The notes under the pieces: generated by a model
What the model was told of the DNA's origin: nothing
Database searches by the model: none
The model's input: the letters and a program-made list of their open reading frames with translations, nothing else
Shown here: piece by piece, positions 25,662-32,775 of the stretch
Layout: each line of letters opens with the position of its first letter
Numbering within the stretch: the first letter of the stretch is position 1
Assembly (NCBI RefSeq): GCF_036075115.1
Contig: NZ_CP107958.1
Span: forward strand, 9,052,001 to 9,116,000
DNA from: Streptomyces sp. NBC_00377
GTDB taxonomy: Bacteria; Actinomycetota; Actinomycetes; Streptomycetales; Streptomycetaceae
Direction of reading: 5' to 3'
DNA length: 64,000 nt
Program-made: the position numbers and the translations under genes

Positions 25662-25724
25662 CTAGCATCGCTAGACAATCAAGCGGCAATAGTACTAGCG
25701 TTGCCTCATCTTCTAGCAATGCTA
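25662..25724. promoter_or_regulatory. Two palindromic operators for the TetR/DUF1772 pair
   Basis: CTAGCATCGCTAG (25662-25674) is a dyad CTAGC-N3-GCTAG. TAGCAATGCTA (25714-25724) is a second TAGCA/TGCTA dyad about 50 bases away, next to the DUF1772 ribosome site. The shared TAGCA core suggests one TetR dimer at each. Confidence 0.6.
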
Positions 25725-25743
25725 TATGTCAGGAGGGGCCGTC

Positions 25744-26190
25744 ATGTTCAACGCACTTGAGGTCGTCACCACCGTGGTCGTCGGCTTGATGGTGGGGGTG
25801 GAGTTCGCCGTCGCCTTCGTCATGAACCGGATCCTTAACGCACTCCCGGAGGACAGCAGCCAACTCGGCCACGCCCACGGGGGCCGGATGCTCGGCGCCG
25901 TGATGCCGGTCTGGTACATCGGCTCGCTCGTCCTCGTCGCGGTCTGGGCCATCGCCGGATGGCACCACCGCGGCACCGGCCTCGTCGTCACCGCCGGCGC
26001 GCTGCTGCTCCTCAGCGTGGTCATGTCGGTCCTGCTGCTCGTCCCGATCAACAACCGGAACAAGACATGGACCCCCGAGAACCGGCCCCAGGACTGGCAG
26101 GAGCAGCTGCAGCGCTGGGAACGCTTCCACTACCTCCGCGTCGCCGTCATCATCGCTGCCTTCACCCTGCTCGTCGCCGCCCTCGTCTGA
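25744..26190 (+). CDS. DUF1772-family integral membrane protein
   Basis: 148 residues from the ATG at 25744, chosen because AGGAGG lies at 25731-25736; an ATG at 25726 precedes that site. Four hydrophobic spans lie at about 4-24, 54-72, 80-102 and 128-146. The pattern VGVEFAVAFVMNRILNALP, PVWYIGSLVL, PINNRNKTW and then WERFHYLRV is typical of DUF1772 (anthrone-oxygenase-like) proteins. The molecular role of most members is unknown. Control by the divergent TetR protein is likely. Confidence 0.85.
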   Translation: MFNALEVVTTVVVGLMVGVEFAVAFVMNRILNALPEDSSQLGHAHGGRMLGAVMPVWYIGSLVLVAVWAIAGWHHRGTGLVVTAGALLLLSVVMSVLLLVPINNRNKTWTPENRPQDWQEQLQRWERFHYLRVAVIIAAFTLLVAALV

Positions 26191-26486
26191 GCCCGCGGTC
26201 CGGCCGCGCGCTGGCGGCGTACCCGCCCCCGCTCCCCCGCTCGGCCCGCTCCCCCACTCCGAGGGCAGGGGAGCGGCGTGTTGCGGCCGCATTGGGCTTC
26301 GAGGAGTTGGGCTCCCAACTCAGCATCGAGATCGCTTAAGAGGGGCGGTGTGGTGGGACTCCGTGGGGATCAGCAACGGTAGTCGCCCGTGCATCGCATC
26401 CACGTACGACAATTCGACGCAGGGCCTCGTCTGATCCACCCCAGTCGGCACAGCCATCCAGCGCGCCCCCAGCGCACTCAGTTGCG
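26191..26486. other. Non-coding stretch upstream of IS256 element
   Basis: No gene could be supported between the DUF1772 stop and the direct repeats at 26487. A minus-strand frame through the region has no start signal or recognisable motif. Confidence 0.35.
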
Positions 26487-26551
26487 CGACTAGGTTCGCT
26501 GAGACAGAAGCCCGAACGACTCGGTTCGTTGAGAAAACGACTCGATTGAGT
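26487..26551 (+). repeat. Short direct repeats (CGACTnGGTTCGnTGAGA)
   Basis: CGACTAGGTTCGCTGAGA (26487-26504) and CGACTCGGTTCGTTGAGA (26517-26534) differ at two positions and are 30 bases apart. A shortened third unit, CGACTCGATTGAGT, follows at 26538-26551. They may be transposase-binding repeats at an old element end or regulator sites. They lie about 130-190 bases outside the possible left end of the IS256 element. Confidence 0.5.
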
Positions 26552-26784
26552 GCGACAGGACAACACGGGAGGTCCTGTAGTTCAGTCAGCCTCCGTGGGT
26601 CGGGCGGTGATTACGGCGTAATCACCCCGAGGGGGCAAGCCGGTGCGTCAACTTGGTCTAGAGCAATGCTCAGGACTTGTGGATCGGTTCCGGGAGGGTG
26701 CACGGAGGGCGTCCCTTCCCGAATGATCCTGTGATGGTCACCGAGTAGGCCCGCGTTCGCAGCGCGGGTCGGGAAGGCACGCCC

Positions 26785-28036
26785 GTGCTCAGCGTAGTAA
26801 ATGCCGACGGTTTGACGGAGTCCGGCTCCCTTATCGACGAGATCGTCCGCGAGGGCGTCCCGGCGGATGCTGGCCGCCACGCTGGAGGCGGAAGTCAACC
26901 AGTACATAGCCGAGTTGGCGGCCGAGACCGATGAGCGGGGGCGGCGCCCGGTGGTGCGCAACGGCCGTCACAAGCCGCGGACCGTGACCACCGCGGCCGG
27001 CCCGGTGGAGGTCACGGCGCCTCGGGTGAACGACCGCCGCGTCGACGAGGCCACCGGCGAGCGAAAGCGGTTCTCCTCGAAGATCCTGGCGCCGTGGTGC
27101 CGCAAGTCGCCCAAGGTGAGCGAGGTACTGCCGCTGCTCTACCTCCACGGGCTGTCGTCGGGGGACTTCGTGCCGGCGCTGGAGCAGTTCTTCGGCTCTG
27201 CCGCCGGCCTGTCGGCCGCAACCGTGACCCGGCTGACGAAGCAGTGGGGCGAGGATCATGCCGCGTTCCAGAGCTGGGACCTGTCGGACCGGGATTTCGT
27301 TTACGTGTGGGCCGACGGGGTGCATCCGAAGGTCCGGCTCGGGCAGGCGCATTCGTGCGTGCTGGTCCTGCTCGGCGTCCGCGTGGATGGCTCCAAGGAG
27401 TTGATCGCGCTCGCGGAGGGGCTGCGGGAGTCGACGGAGTCGTGGGCGGACCTGCTGCGGGACTGCCGCCGACGCGGCATGCGCGACCCTGAGCTGGTGG
27501 TCGGCGATGGTGCGATGGGACTGTGGCGGGCCCTGGCTGAAGTGTTCCCGGCAGCCCGGCATCAGAGGTGCTGGGTTCACAAATCCCGGAATGTCACCAA
27601 TGCCCTGCCGAAGTCGGCCCAGCCCGGCGCGACCAGGGCGATGCAGGAGATCTACAACGCCGAGGACCGCGCCCACGCCGAGAAGGCCATCGAAGCATTC
27701 GCGAGGACCTACAGCACCAAGTGGCCCAAGGCCGCCGCGAAGATCACCGACGACCGGGACGAACTGCTGGCGTTCTACGACTTCCCCGCCGAACACTGGA
27801 TCCACCTGCGGACCACCAACCCAATCGAGTCCACCTTTTCCACTGTCAAGCTCCGCACCAAGGTCACCCGTGGTGCCGGCAGCCCGGCCGCCGCCCTGGC
27901 GATGGTGTTCAAGCTGGTCGAGTCCGCCCAGGACCGATGGCGGGCGATCACCGGTGCCCACCTGGTGGCACTCGTCCGCACAGGGGCCCGGTTCGAGAAC
28001 GGCGTCCTGGTCGAGCGCCAGGAGCAGGCCGCGTGA
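26785..28036 (+). pseudogene. IS256-family transposase with N-terminal frameshift
   Basis: From 26867 a 389-codon frame encodes an IS256 (mutator-like) transposase: EAEVNQYIAELAAETDERGR, then the DDE-region motifs VYVWADGVHPKVR and ELVVGDGAMGLWRAL, RCWVHKSRNVTNALP, and the C-terminal WIHLRTTNPIESTFSTVKLR. The usual N-terminus (LIDEIVREG) is present upstream from GTG 26785 but one frame off. A single extra C in the CCC at 26859-26861 separates GVRRMLAA into two frames. Translation from ATG 26867 would lack the first roughly 28 residues, so activity is doubtful. Possible end sequences TGTGGATC (26678-26685) and GATCCACA (28641-28648) would include the next gene as a passenger. Confidence 0.8.
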
Positions 28037-28087
28037 CCACGCGAAACCAGGTGCACAGATCCGGCTCAGCGGTGCGACACTGCCCCC

Positions 28088-28642
28088 ATGACCAGGCCAG
28101 AGCTCTCCGAACTCGACTATCTGCGGGAGATCGAACGGCTCGCCAAGGCAGTTGTCTCCGCGGCCGCCGGTGAGCAGTGGTACGCCGGCGACACCGAAAT
28201 TGAGGGGCCGCTCCAACGTAGTGTCAACGCCTTGGGACGGGCGCTGCTGCACTACCACTTTTCTTTGGACGGGTGCCTGGAGGAGGAGGCAGAGCGCCCA
28301 CAGGTTCCTCTCGCCGCCGTGGCCATCATCCGCCCCGAGGCCATGCCCGTCGGCAGCGACGAGACCTACCCGCATGCCTGTGTTCGGCTGGGAGTGGAAG
28401 CACGCCCCGAAGGGTGGGCGTTGTGGGAGACCTGGGCCGACGGCAACGTGAAGGTCACCATGGTCGTCTCTGCCGTGGACACCACCGAGGGCTTGCTCAC
28501 CAACTGGGCCAAGGGCAGAAACGTGCTCCCGGTCATGCCGCTGCCCTCCCAGATCGCCCAGGTCCACGCCGGTTGGACCAACTGGGGGTCGATCTTCTCC
28601 CCCTACGGCAAGAGGAAGCTCGGCCTCAACGGACAGCCGTGA
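28088..28642 (+). CDS. Unknown protein, possible IS passenger
   Basis: 184 residues beginning [20 protein letters not shown]; acidic, no signal peptide or membrane span, several Trp ([25 protein letters not shown]). I do not recognise the family. It starts 51 bases after the IS256 transposase stop and ends six bases before a GATCCACA that matches TGTGGATC upstream of the transposase, so it may travel with the element. Otherwise it is simply the next gene. The frame is intact and G/C-biased at third positions, so it is probably expressed or recently so. Confidence 0.6.
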   Translation: MTRPELSELDYLREIERLAKAVVSAAAGEQWYAGDTEIEGPLQRSVNALGRALLHYHFSLDGCLEEEAERPQVPLAAVAIIRPEAMPVGSDETYPHACVRLGVEARPEGWALWETWADGNVKVTMVVSAVDTTEGLLTNWAKGRNVLPVMPLPSQIAQVHAGWTNWGSIFSPYGKRKLGLNGQP

Positions 28643-28667
28643 TCCACAGATATTGACTATTGCTCTT

Positions 28668-29011
28668 GGGGGAGGTGTTCGAAGTCTTCAACCCACACGC
28701 ACAGGAGCCGCGTTGGTTGGGTATTCTGCCGCACTCGACCTGCCTCACGCCTTGGTCGAGTGGGTCACGATGCTTATCGTCACCCGCGAGGGTGGCCGCC
28801 GCTGCAAGCTCCCGCCGCACCAGCGTGCCCTGGTCGGCCTGGTGTACCTGCGCCCGCACGACACCCTCGCCCAGCTCGCTGCCGGGTTCGGCATCTCCGT
28901 CGGCATCGCGCACGCCTACGTGGCAGCCGTCGTCGACCTGCTGGCCGACCGCGCGCCCGGCCTGCTACGTGCCCGGCGCGAGGCCGATCCGGACTACGTC
29001 CTGTTGGACGT
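28668..29011 (+). mobile_element. IS5-like element copy B, both ends missing
   Basis: The sequence GGGGGAGGTGTTCGAAGTC and the frame [20 protein letters not shown], then [20 protein letters not shown] and [20 protein letters not shown], belong to the HTH_Tnp_4 N-terminus of an IS5-like transposase. It stops at DPDYVLLD just before the DDE domain. The left terminal repeat is gone and the right side abuts a zinc-ribbon pseudogene. Three other copies or fragments lie at 34068, 35798 and 37119. Confidence 0.8.
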
Positions 29012-29240
29012 GGATGCAGGAAGCCCGGCGGCGCTCAATGACCTTGTCCAATACGGCGTCGACCTGCTTGCCGCAGGTGATGTGCTCTGCCTTCCAGACG
29101 ACTTTGACACTCCCAGGAAAGGGGCGAGCGGTTTCAGGCCAGCCTCCTTCATGATCTCAACGGCGATGTCAGGATCTGTCGCGCGCTGAGCGCATTACCG
29201 GCAGGGGTACTTCGTCTTGCGGGCGTTGTACAGCGTTGAA
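29012..29240 (-). pseudogene. Treble-clef zinc-ribbon repeat protein remnant
   Basis: Minus-strand segments read NARKTKYPCR[12 protein letters not shown], then [18 protein letters not shown] and, after a one-base frameshift, [20 protein letters not shown]. Joined, they match the repeat style of actinobacterial probable zinc-ribbon proteins: CxxC, then an EAGLxPL helix, PGxxxxW, then CGxxV. The TAA near 29198 replaces the expected Tyr codon inside C-R-Y-C, and one C was lost near PFPG. The gene is therefore doubly broken and cut by IS copy B. Confidence 0.5.
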
Positions 29241-29652
29241 CGCACGCAGGGACCTGCTGACGCAGTGCCTCGATGGCCTGCTGCCGGGGCGCCGGGCGGC
29301 GCCGGCCATTCTTGGCCCCTCACGCGCCACGGACGGTCACTGTCGTGATGCAGCGCCATACGCTCAAGGTAGGGCAACGAGCGCCACCTTGACCCGGCCC
29401 GGCCTCTCCCGGCTTCCCAACGGCCGTCTCCGTACGTCCCGTTCGGCCGCCGCCACATCCGGCCGCGGGACCCGCCCCGGTGTCCGCGTCCCGAGCCCGT
29501 CCCAGCGCCGGTCCGTCCGCGCAGGTCACAGCCGTGCCGGCGTCCCGGCGTCCCGATCTCGGCCGGACGCGACCACGACGGGACGTCCGCTGCCAGCATC
29601 ACTCGGGCCGGGAGGGCTCCTGGCGACTCACCAGCAAGAGGAGGAACACCAG
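29241..29652. other. Leader region of the cell-wall cassette
   Basis: About 410 bases with no supportable gene. It should contain the promoter of the muramidase operon; the ribosome site AAGAGGAGGAAC ends eight bases before the ATG at 29653. Confidence 0.4.
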
Positions 29653-31008
29653 ATGGGAAAGAGGACGCTTCTGCGGGGTCTGACCCTCGCCGTGGCAGCG
29701 GTCCTGCCCCTGTACGGGCAAACGGCCATGCAGGCGGCACAGGCCGCGGCCACCGCGGTCGCGGTCTGCGGGCACACGAGTGCACAGCCCACGCTGGAGC
29801 AGGGATCGACGGGGGACGCGACGGTCGAGGCGCAGTGCGAGCTCGACCTCGCGACGAAGCCGAGCCGGTACGCGCCGATCGCGGCTGACGGCACGTTCGG
29901 TACGGCAACGGAGACGCGCGTCAGGGAGTTCCAGCGGTGCGCCGGGCTGAGCGCGGACGGCGTGCTCGGCCCGAACACCTGGGTCGCGCTCAACACCTGG
30001 GCCGCCCAGCCGCACACCTGCGCGACCCAGGGCACGGCGGGCACGGCGGGCACGGCGCAGGCGACCGTGTGCGGCCACACCGACTCACGCCCGACCCTGA
30101 AGAAGGGGGCGAAGAGCGACGAGGTCAAGGAGGTGCAGTGCCGGCTCAACCTCGCCATGGAGCCGTACCACTATCCGCCGCTGACGATCGACGGCGACTT
30201 CGGCGGCGGCACCGAGGACCGGGTCATCGAGCTCCAGCACTGCGCCAACCTCAGCGCCGACGGCACGGTGGGCCCGAACACGTGGGCGAAGCTGGTCGAG
30301 TGGTCCAGCCGTGACACGTACTGCACCCCGCCACGCCCGGCCGGGCACTCGATCGACGGGCTGGACACGGCCAAGTACCAGCACCCGGGCGGTGCGCCGA
30401 TCGACTGGAAGGCCGTCCGTGCTTCGGGCGTCGAGTTCGCGACGGTCAAGGCCACCCGGGGCATGAACGTCACCGACGAGTACCTCCCCACCGACCTGGA
30501 GGCGGCCCGGGCGGCGGGGCTGGCCGTCGCGCCATACCACTTCTACACGGGCTCGGCCGCCGACACGGGTGCCGCGCAGGCCGACCGGTTCATCGCCGCC
30601 GTGCGGGCGACCGGCTACACCGGCAAGCGCGCGGGCGACCTGCCTCCCATCTTCGACCTGGAGCGCATGGACGACGGCAGCGGACGCTGTCCCACCTACG
30701 GCACGGTGGCCGACGCCAAGGCCTGGCTGGACCGGGTCGAGAACGCCTTCGGCCGCGTCCCGATGATCTACACCCAGAAGTCCTTCCTGGACGACTGCAT
30801 GGGGTCGACCACCGCCTTCGCCCGGTATCCGCTTCAGCTCGCGGACTACCGCCAGTCGATCACCCAGCCTCCGCTGCCGAACGGCTCGACGACCTGGGCG
30901 ATGTGGCAGTACACGGACGCCGCGCTCTTCCCCGGCCTGCGGGCGCCGGCGACCGGGGACGTGTTCAACGGCACCCAGGCCGACCTCGACCGCCTGGCCA
31001 ACCGGTGA
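29653..31008 (+). CDS. Secreted GH25 muramidase with two peptidoglycan-binding repeats
   Basis: 451 residues from the ATG at 29653 after AGGAGG. Residues 1-34 form a Sec signal peptide. Two peptidoglycan-binding domains, about 38-123 and 139-224, each carry four cysteines (VCGHT...QC...RC/HC...TC/YC), probably two disulfides per repeat, and the GPNTW motif. From about 233 a GH25 lysozyme barrel follows: IDGLDTAKYQ with Asp238, IFDLERMDDG with Asp335 and Glu337 as the catalytic DxE, and WAMWQYTD near 415. It should cleave MurNAc-GlcNAc bonds in walls outside the cell. Three more secreted-protein genes follow with gaps of 38, 32 and 52 bases, an operon devoted to the wall. Confidence 0.88.
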   Translation: MGKRTLLRGLTLAVAAVLPLYGQTAMQAAQAAATAVAVCGHTSAQPTLEQGSTGDATVEAQCELDLATKPSRYAPIAADGTFGTATETRVREFQRCAGLSADGVLGPNTWVALNTWAAQPHTCATQGTAGTAGTAQATVCGHTDSRPTLKKGAKSDEVKEVQCRLNLAMEPYHYPPLTIDGDFGGGTEDRVIELQHCANLSADGTVGPNTWAKLVEWSSRDTYCTPPRPAGHSIDGLDTAKYQHPGGAPIDWKAVRASGVEFATVKATRGMNVTDEYLPTDLEAARAAGLAVAPYHFYTGSAADTGAAQADRFIAAVRATGYTGKRAGDLPPIFDLERMDDGSGRCPTYGTVADAKAWLDRVENAFGRVPMIYTQKSFLDDCMGSTTAFARYPLQLADYRQSITQPPLPNGSTTWAMWQYTDAALFPGLRAPATGDVFNGTQADLDRLANR

Positions 31009-31046
31009 TCCCGGCCGTGGCCATCACCGTACCGAGGAGGAACACC

Positions 31047-31430
31047 ATGACCGACCGCTTCTCCCGCGCGGCCCTCGTCGCCCTGCTCGCCGTCCTGGGC
31101 TTCACCGTCCCGGCGCCCGCCTCGGCCGCCACCGCCGCCACAAGCTGCTACGGCGGAGCGGTCACGGTCCACTACGGGGAGGTCCGCGACTTCGGTCCGT
31201 ACGTGACCACGAGCCGCTGCACGGACATCAACATGCGGATGACCGGCGGCGACGCCGACTTCGGCTGGGCCTGCGTGCAGTTCGCGAGGGCCAGCGGCTG
31301 TAACTACTGGACCAAGATCGGCCGGAGCTGGACGACCATCGCCACCGACGTCCTGAACGGAACGAAGTTCACCGTGCCCAACGGCGTGGACCTGGAAGGC
31401 AGTTCCGCCACCTTCCAGATCGCCTTCTGA
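31047..31430 (+). CDS. Small secreted four-cysteine protein A
   Basis: 127 residues from an ATG preceded by GAGGAGGAACACC. A Sec signal peptide ends near ASA (residue 27). The mature protein of about 100 residues has four cysteines at 34, 58, 76 and 85 and the segments ATSCYGGAVTVHYGE, SRCTDINMRMTGG and FGWACVQFA. It is clearly paralogous to the next gene, with all four cysteines aligned, so a compact two-disulfide beta fold is likely. I do not recognise a named family. Placement between a muramidase and an M15 peptidase suggests an accessory role at the wall: binding, inhibition or immunity. Confidence 0.8.
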   Translation: MTDRFSRAALVALLAVLGFTVPAPASAATAATSCYGGAVTVHYGEVRDFGPYVTTSRCTDINMRMTGGDADFGWACVQFARASGCNYWTKIGRSWTTIATDVLNGTKFTVPNGVDLEGSSATFQIAF

Positions 31431-31462
31431 CCTCCCGCCCACTTCACCGAACGGAGACCACC

Positions 31463-31876
31463 ATGCTCAAGACCCGGGCGCTCGCCTCGGCTCTCGTCAC
31501 CGTGGCCGCACTGCTGGCAGCGGGTGCCGCGCCCGCCGCCGCACAGTCCTCGGCCGCGGCGACCAGCTGCTACGGCGGCGCGAAGAACCTCAACTACCGC
31601 TACCAGGTGGGACCCAAGGACTACGGGCCGTTCACCACGTCCTCGCGGTGCGGTGACATCAACATGCGGCTCACCACGGACGATGGCGGATTCCTCTACG
31701 CCTGTGTGGTGTTCGTCGAACACACCGACAAGTGCAACCACGACAACACGTACTCCCTGCACGGCACCCCGTGGGCGACGGTCGCCACCGACGTCAAGGA
31801 CGGTACCCGCTTCGTTCTGCGCGTCGGCCCCTACGACACCGACGCGCAGAACGTGAACTTCCAGCTCGCCTACTGA
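31463..31876 (+). CDS. Small secreted four-cysteine protein B
   Basis: 137 residues; signal peptide of about 28 residues (ALVTVAALLAAGAAPAAAQS). The mature part matches protein A: ATSCYGGAKNLNY, YGPFTTSSRCGDINMRLTTD and FLYACVVFVEHTDKC, with cysteines at 36, 63, 81 and 91. It differs mainly by an insert before YGPF and a longer stretch after the last cysteine, so the pair arose by tandem duplication followed by divergence. It has an ACGGAG ribosome site and sits 32 bases after protein A. Function unknown. Confidence 0.8.
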   Translation: MLKTRALASALVTVAALLAAGAAPAAAQSSAAATSCYGGAKNLNYRYQVGPKDYGPFTTSSRCGDINMRLTTDDGGFLYACVVFVEHTDKCNHDNTYSLHGTPWATVATDVKDGTRFVLRVGPYDTDAQNVNFQLAY

Positions 31877-31928
31877 TCTCCTTCCGTACTTCTCGCACCA
31901 CCGTTCCGACTGTTCCGAAAGGACGACG

Positions 31929-32708
31929 ATGACCTTCCTCTTCCGTTCTGCCGACGGGCGCTCCGCCGCAGGCCACCCGCTCGACCGCCGCAGCATGCTG
32001 CGCGGCACGCTGGCCGTCGGCGCCGGCCTGGCGTTGGGCCCGCTGCTGCTCTCCGGTACCGCGCAGGCCTATTCGTGGTCGCGCACCATGAAGCAGGGCG
32101 ACAGCGGCGCCGACGTGCTCGAGCTGCAGATCCGGGTATCCGGCTGGGCGGCCGACAGCGCGAGCCACACCCGGGTCGGCCTCGACGGCGACTTCGGCCC
32201 CGGCACGCTCGCGGCCGTCAAGCGGTTCCAGGCCGCGTACGGCCTCGACGACGACGGGGTCGCCGGCCCCAACACCCAGGCGAAGCTCAACGCGCTCGAG
32301 CAGTCGGACGGCTCCACGGCCCACTTCAACTGGAGCGAGTTCGTGGACCAGTCGAGCGGCACCTTCAACGGCGGCAAGCTGAGCGCTGCGCAGACCAAGG
32401 AGAACGCCCGCCGCTGCATGTACAAGCTGGAGGCGCTGCGCAAGAAGCTCGGGGACAAGCCGATCACGGTCAACTCGGGCTTTCGCAGCATCGCGCACAA
32501 TGCCGACATCGGAGGGGCCAGCGACAGCATGCACCTGTACGGCACGGCGGCCGACCTCGACGTGCCCGGCGTCGCCACGAAGACCGTCTACCAGAAGGCG
32601 GAGACCTGCGGGTTCTCCGGCCTGGAGCGGTACACCGTCGACCACCAGCACGTCGACAGCCGGGCCGACCTGGGCCGCGACTGGTGGTGGGAGAGCGGCA
32701 CGATCTGA
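31929..32708 (+). CDS. Tat-exported M15 D-Ala peptidase with peptidoglycan-binding domain
   Basis: 259 residues. The N-terminus DRRSMLRGTLAVGAGLALGP is a twin-arginine signal, with a cut near AQA (47). A peptidoglycan-binding domain spans about 52-122 (MKQGDSGADVLELQIRV, GLDGDFGPGT, GPNTQAKL). The M15A peptidase domain follows from about 133 (FNWSEFVD), with GFRS at 184-187 and zinc ligands His202 and Asp209 in SMHLYGTAADLD and His241 in DHQHVD. Such enzymes are zinc D,D-carboxypeptidases or endopeptidases acting on stem peptides. It would complement the GH25 muramidase, which cuts glycan strands. Two hairpins follow its stop. Confidence 0.88.
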   Translation: MTFLFRSADGRSAAGHPLDRRSMLRGTLAVGAGLALGPLLLSGTAQAYSWSRTMKQGDSGADVLELQIRVSGWAADSASHTRVGLDGDFGPGTLAAVKRFQAAYGLDDDGVAGPNTQAKLNALEQSDGSTAHFNWSEFVDQSSGTFNGGKLSAAQTKENARRCMYKLEALRKKLGDKPITVNSGFRSIAHNADIGGASDSMHLYGTAADLDVPGVATKTVYQKAETCGFSGLERYTVDHQHVDSRADLGRDWWWESGTI

Positions 32709-32710
32709 CG

Positions 32711-32767
32711 CGGTCGCGGCCCGGCCGCGACCGTGCAGCCCGGGTATCGCGGCGGCGGTACCCGGGC
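32711..32767. terminator. Two tandem hairpins between convergent genes
   Basis: CGGTCGCGG (32711-32719) pairs with CCGCGACCG (32725-32733). GCCCGGGTA (32738-32746) pairs with TACCCGGGC (32759-32767). Both are perfect 9-bp stems in the 67-base space between the M15 gene and the convergent HTH gene, a strong bidirectional terminator. Confidence 0.75.
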
Positions 32768-32775
32768 TTCGCGCC

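Noticed and set aside
26831-28567. 578-codon minus-strand frame opposite the IS256 transposase
   Set aside because: No motif; the sense strand has the complete transposase core.
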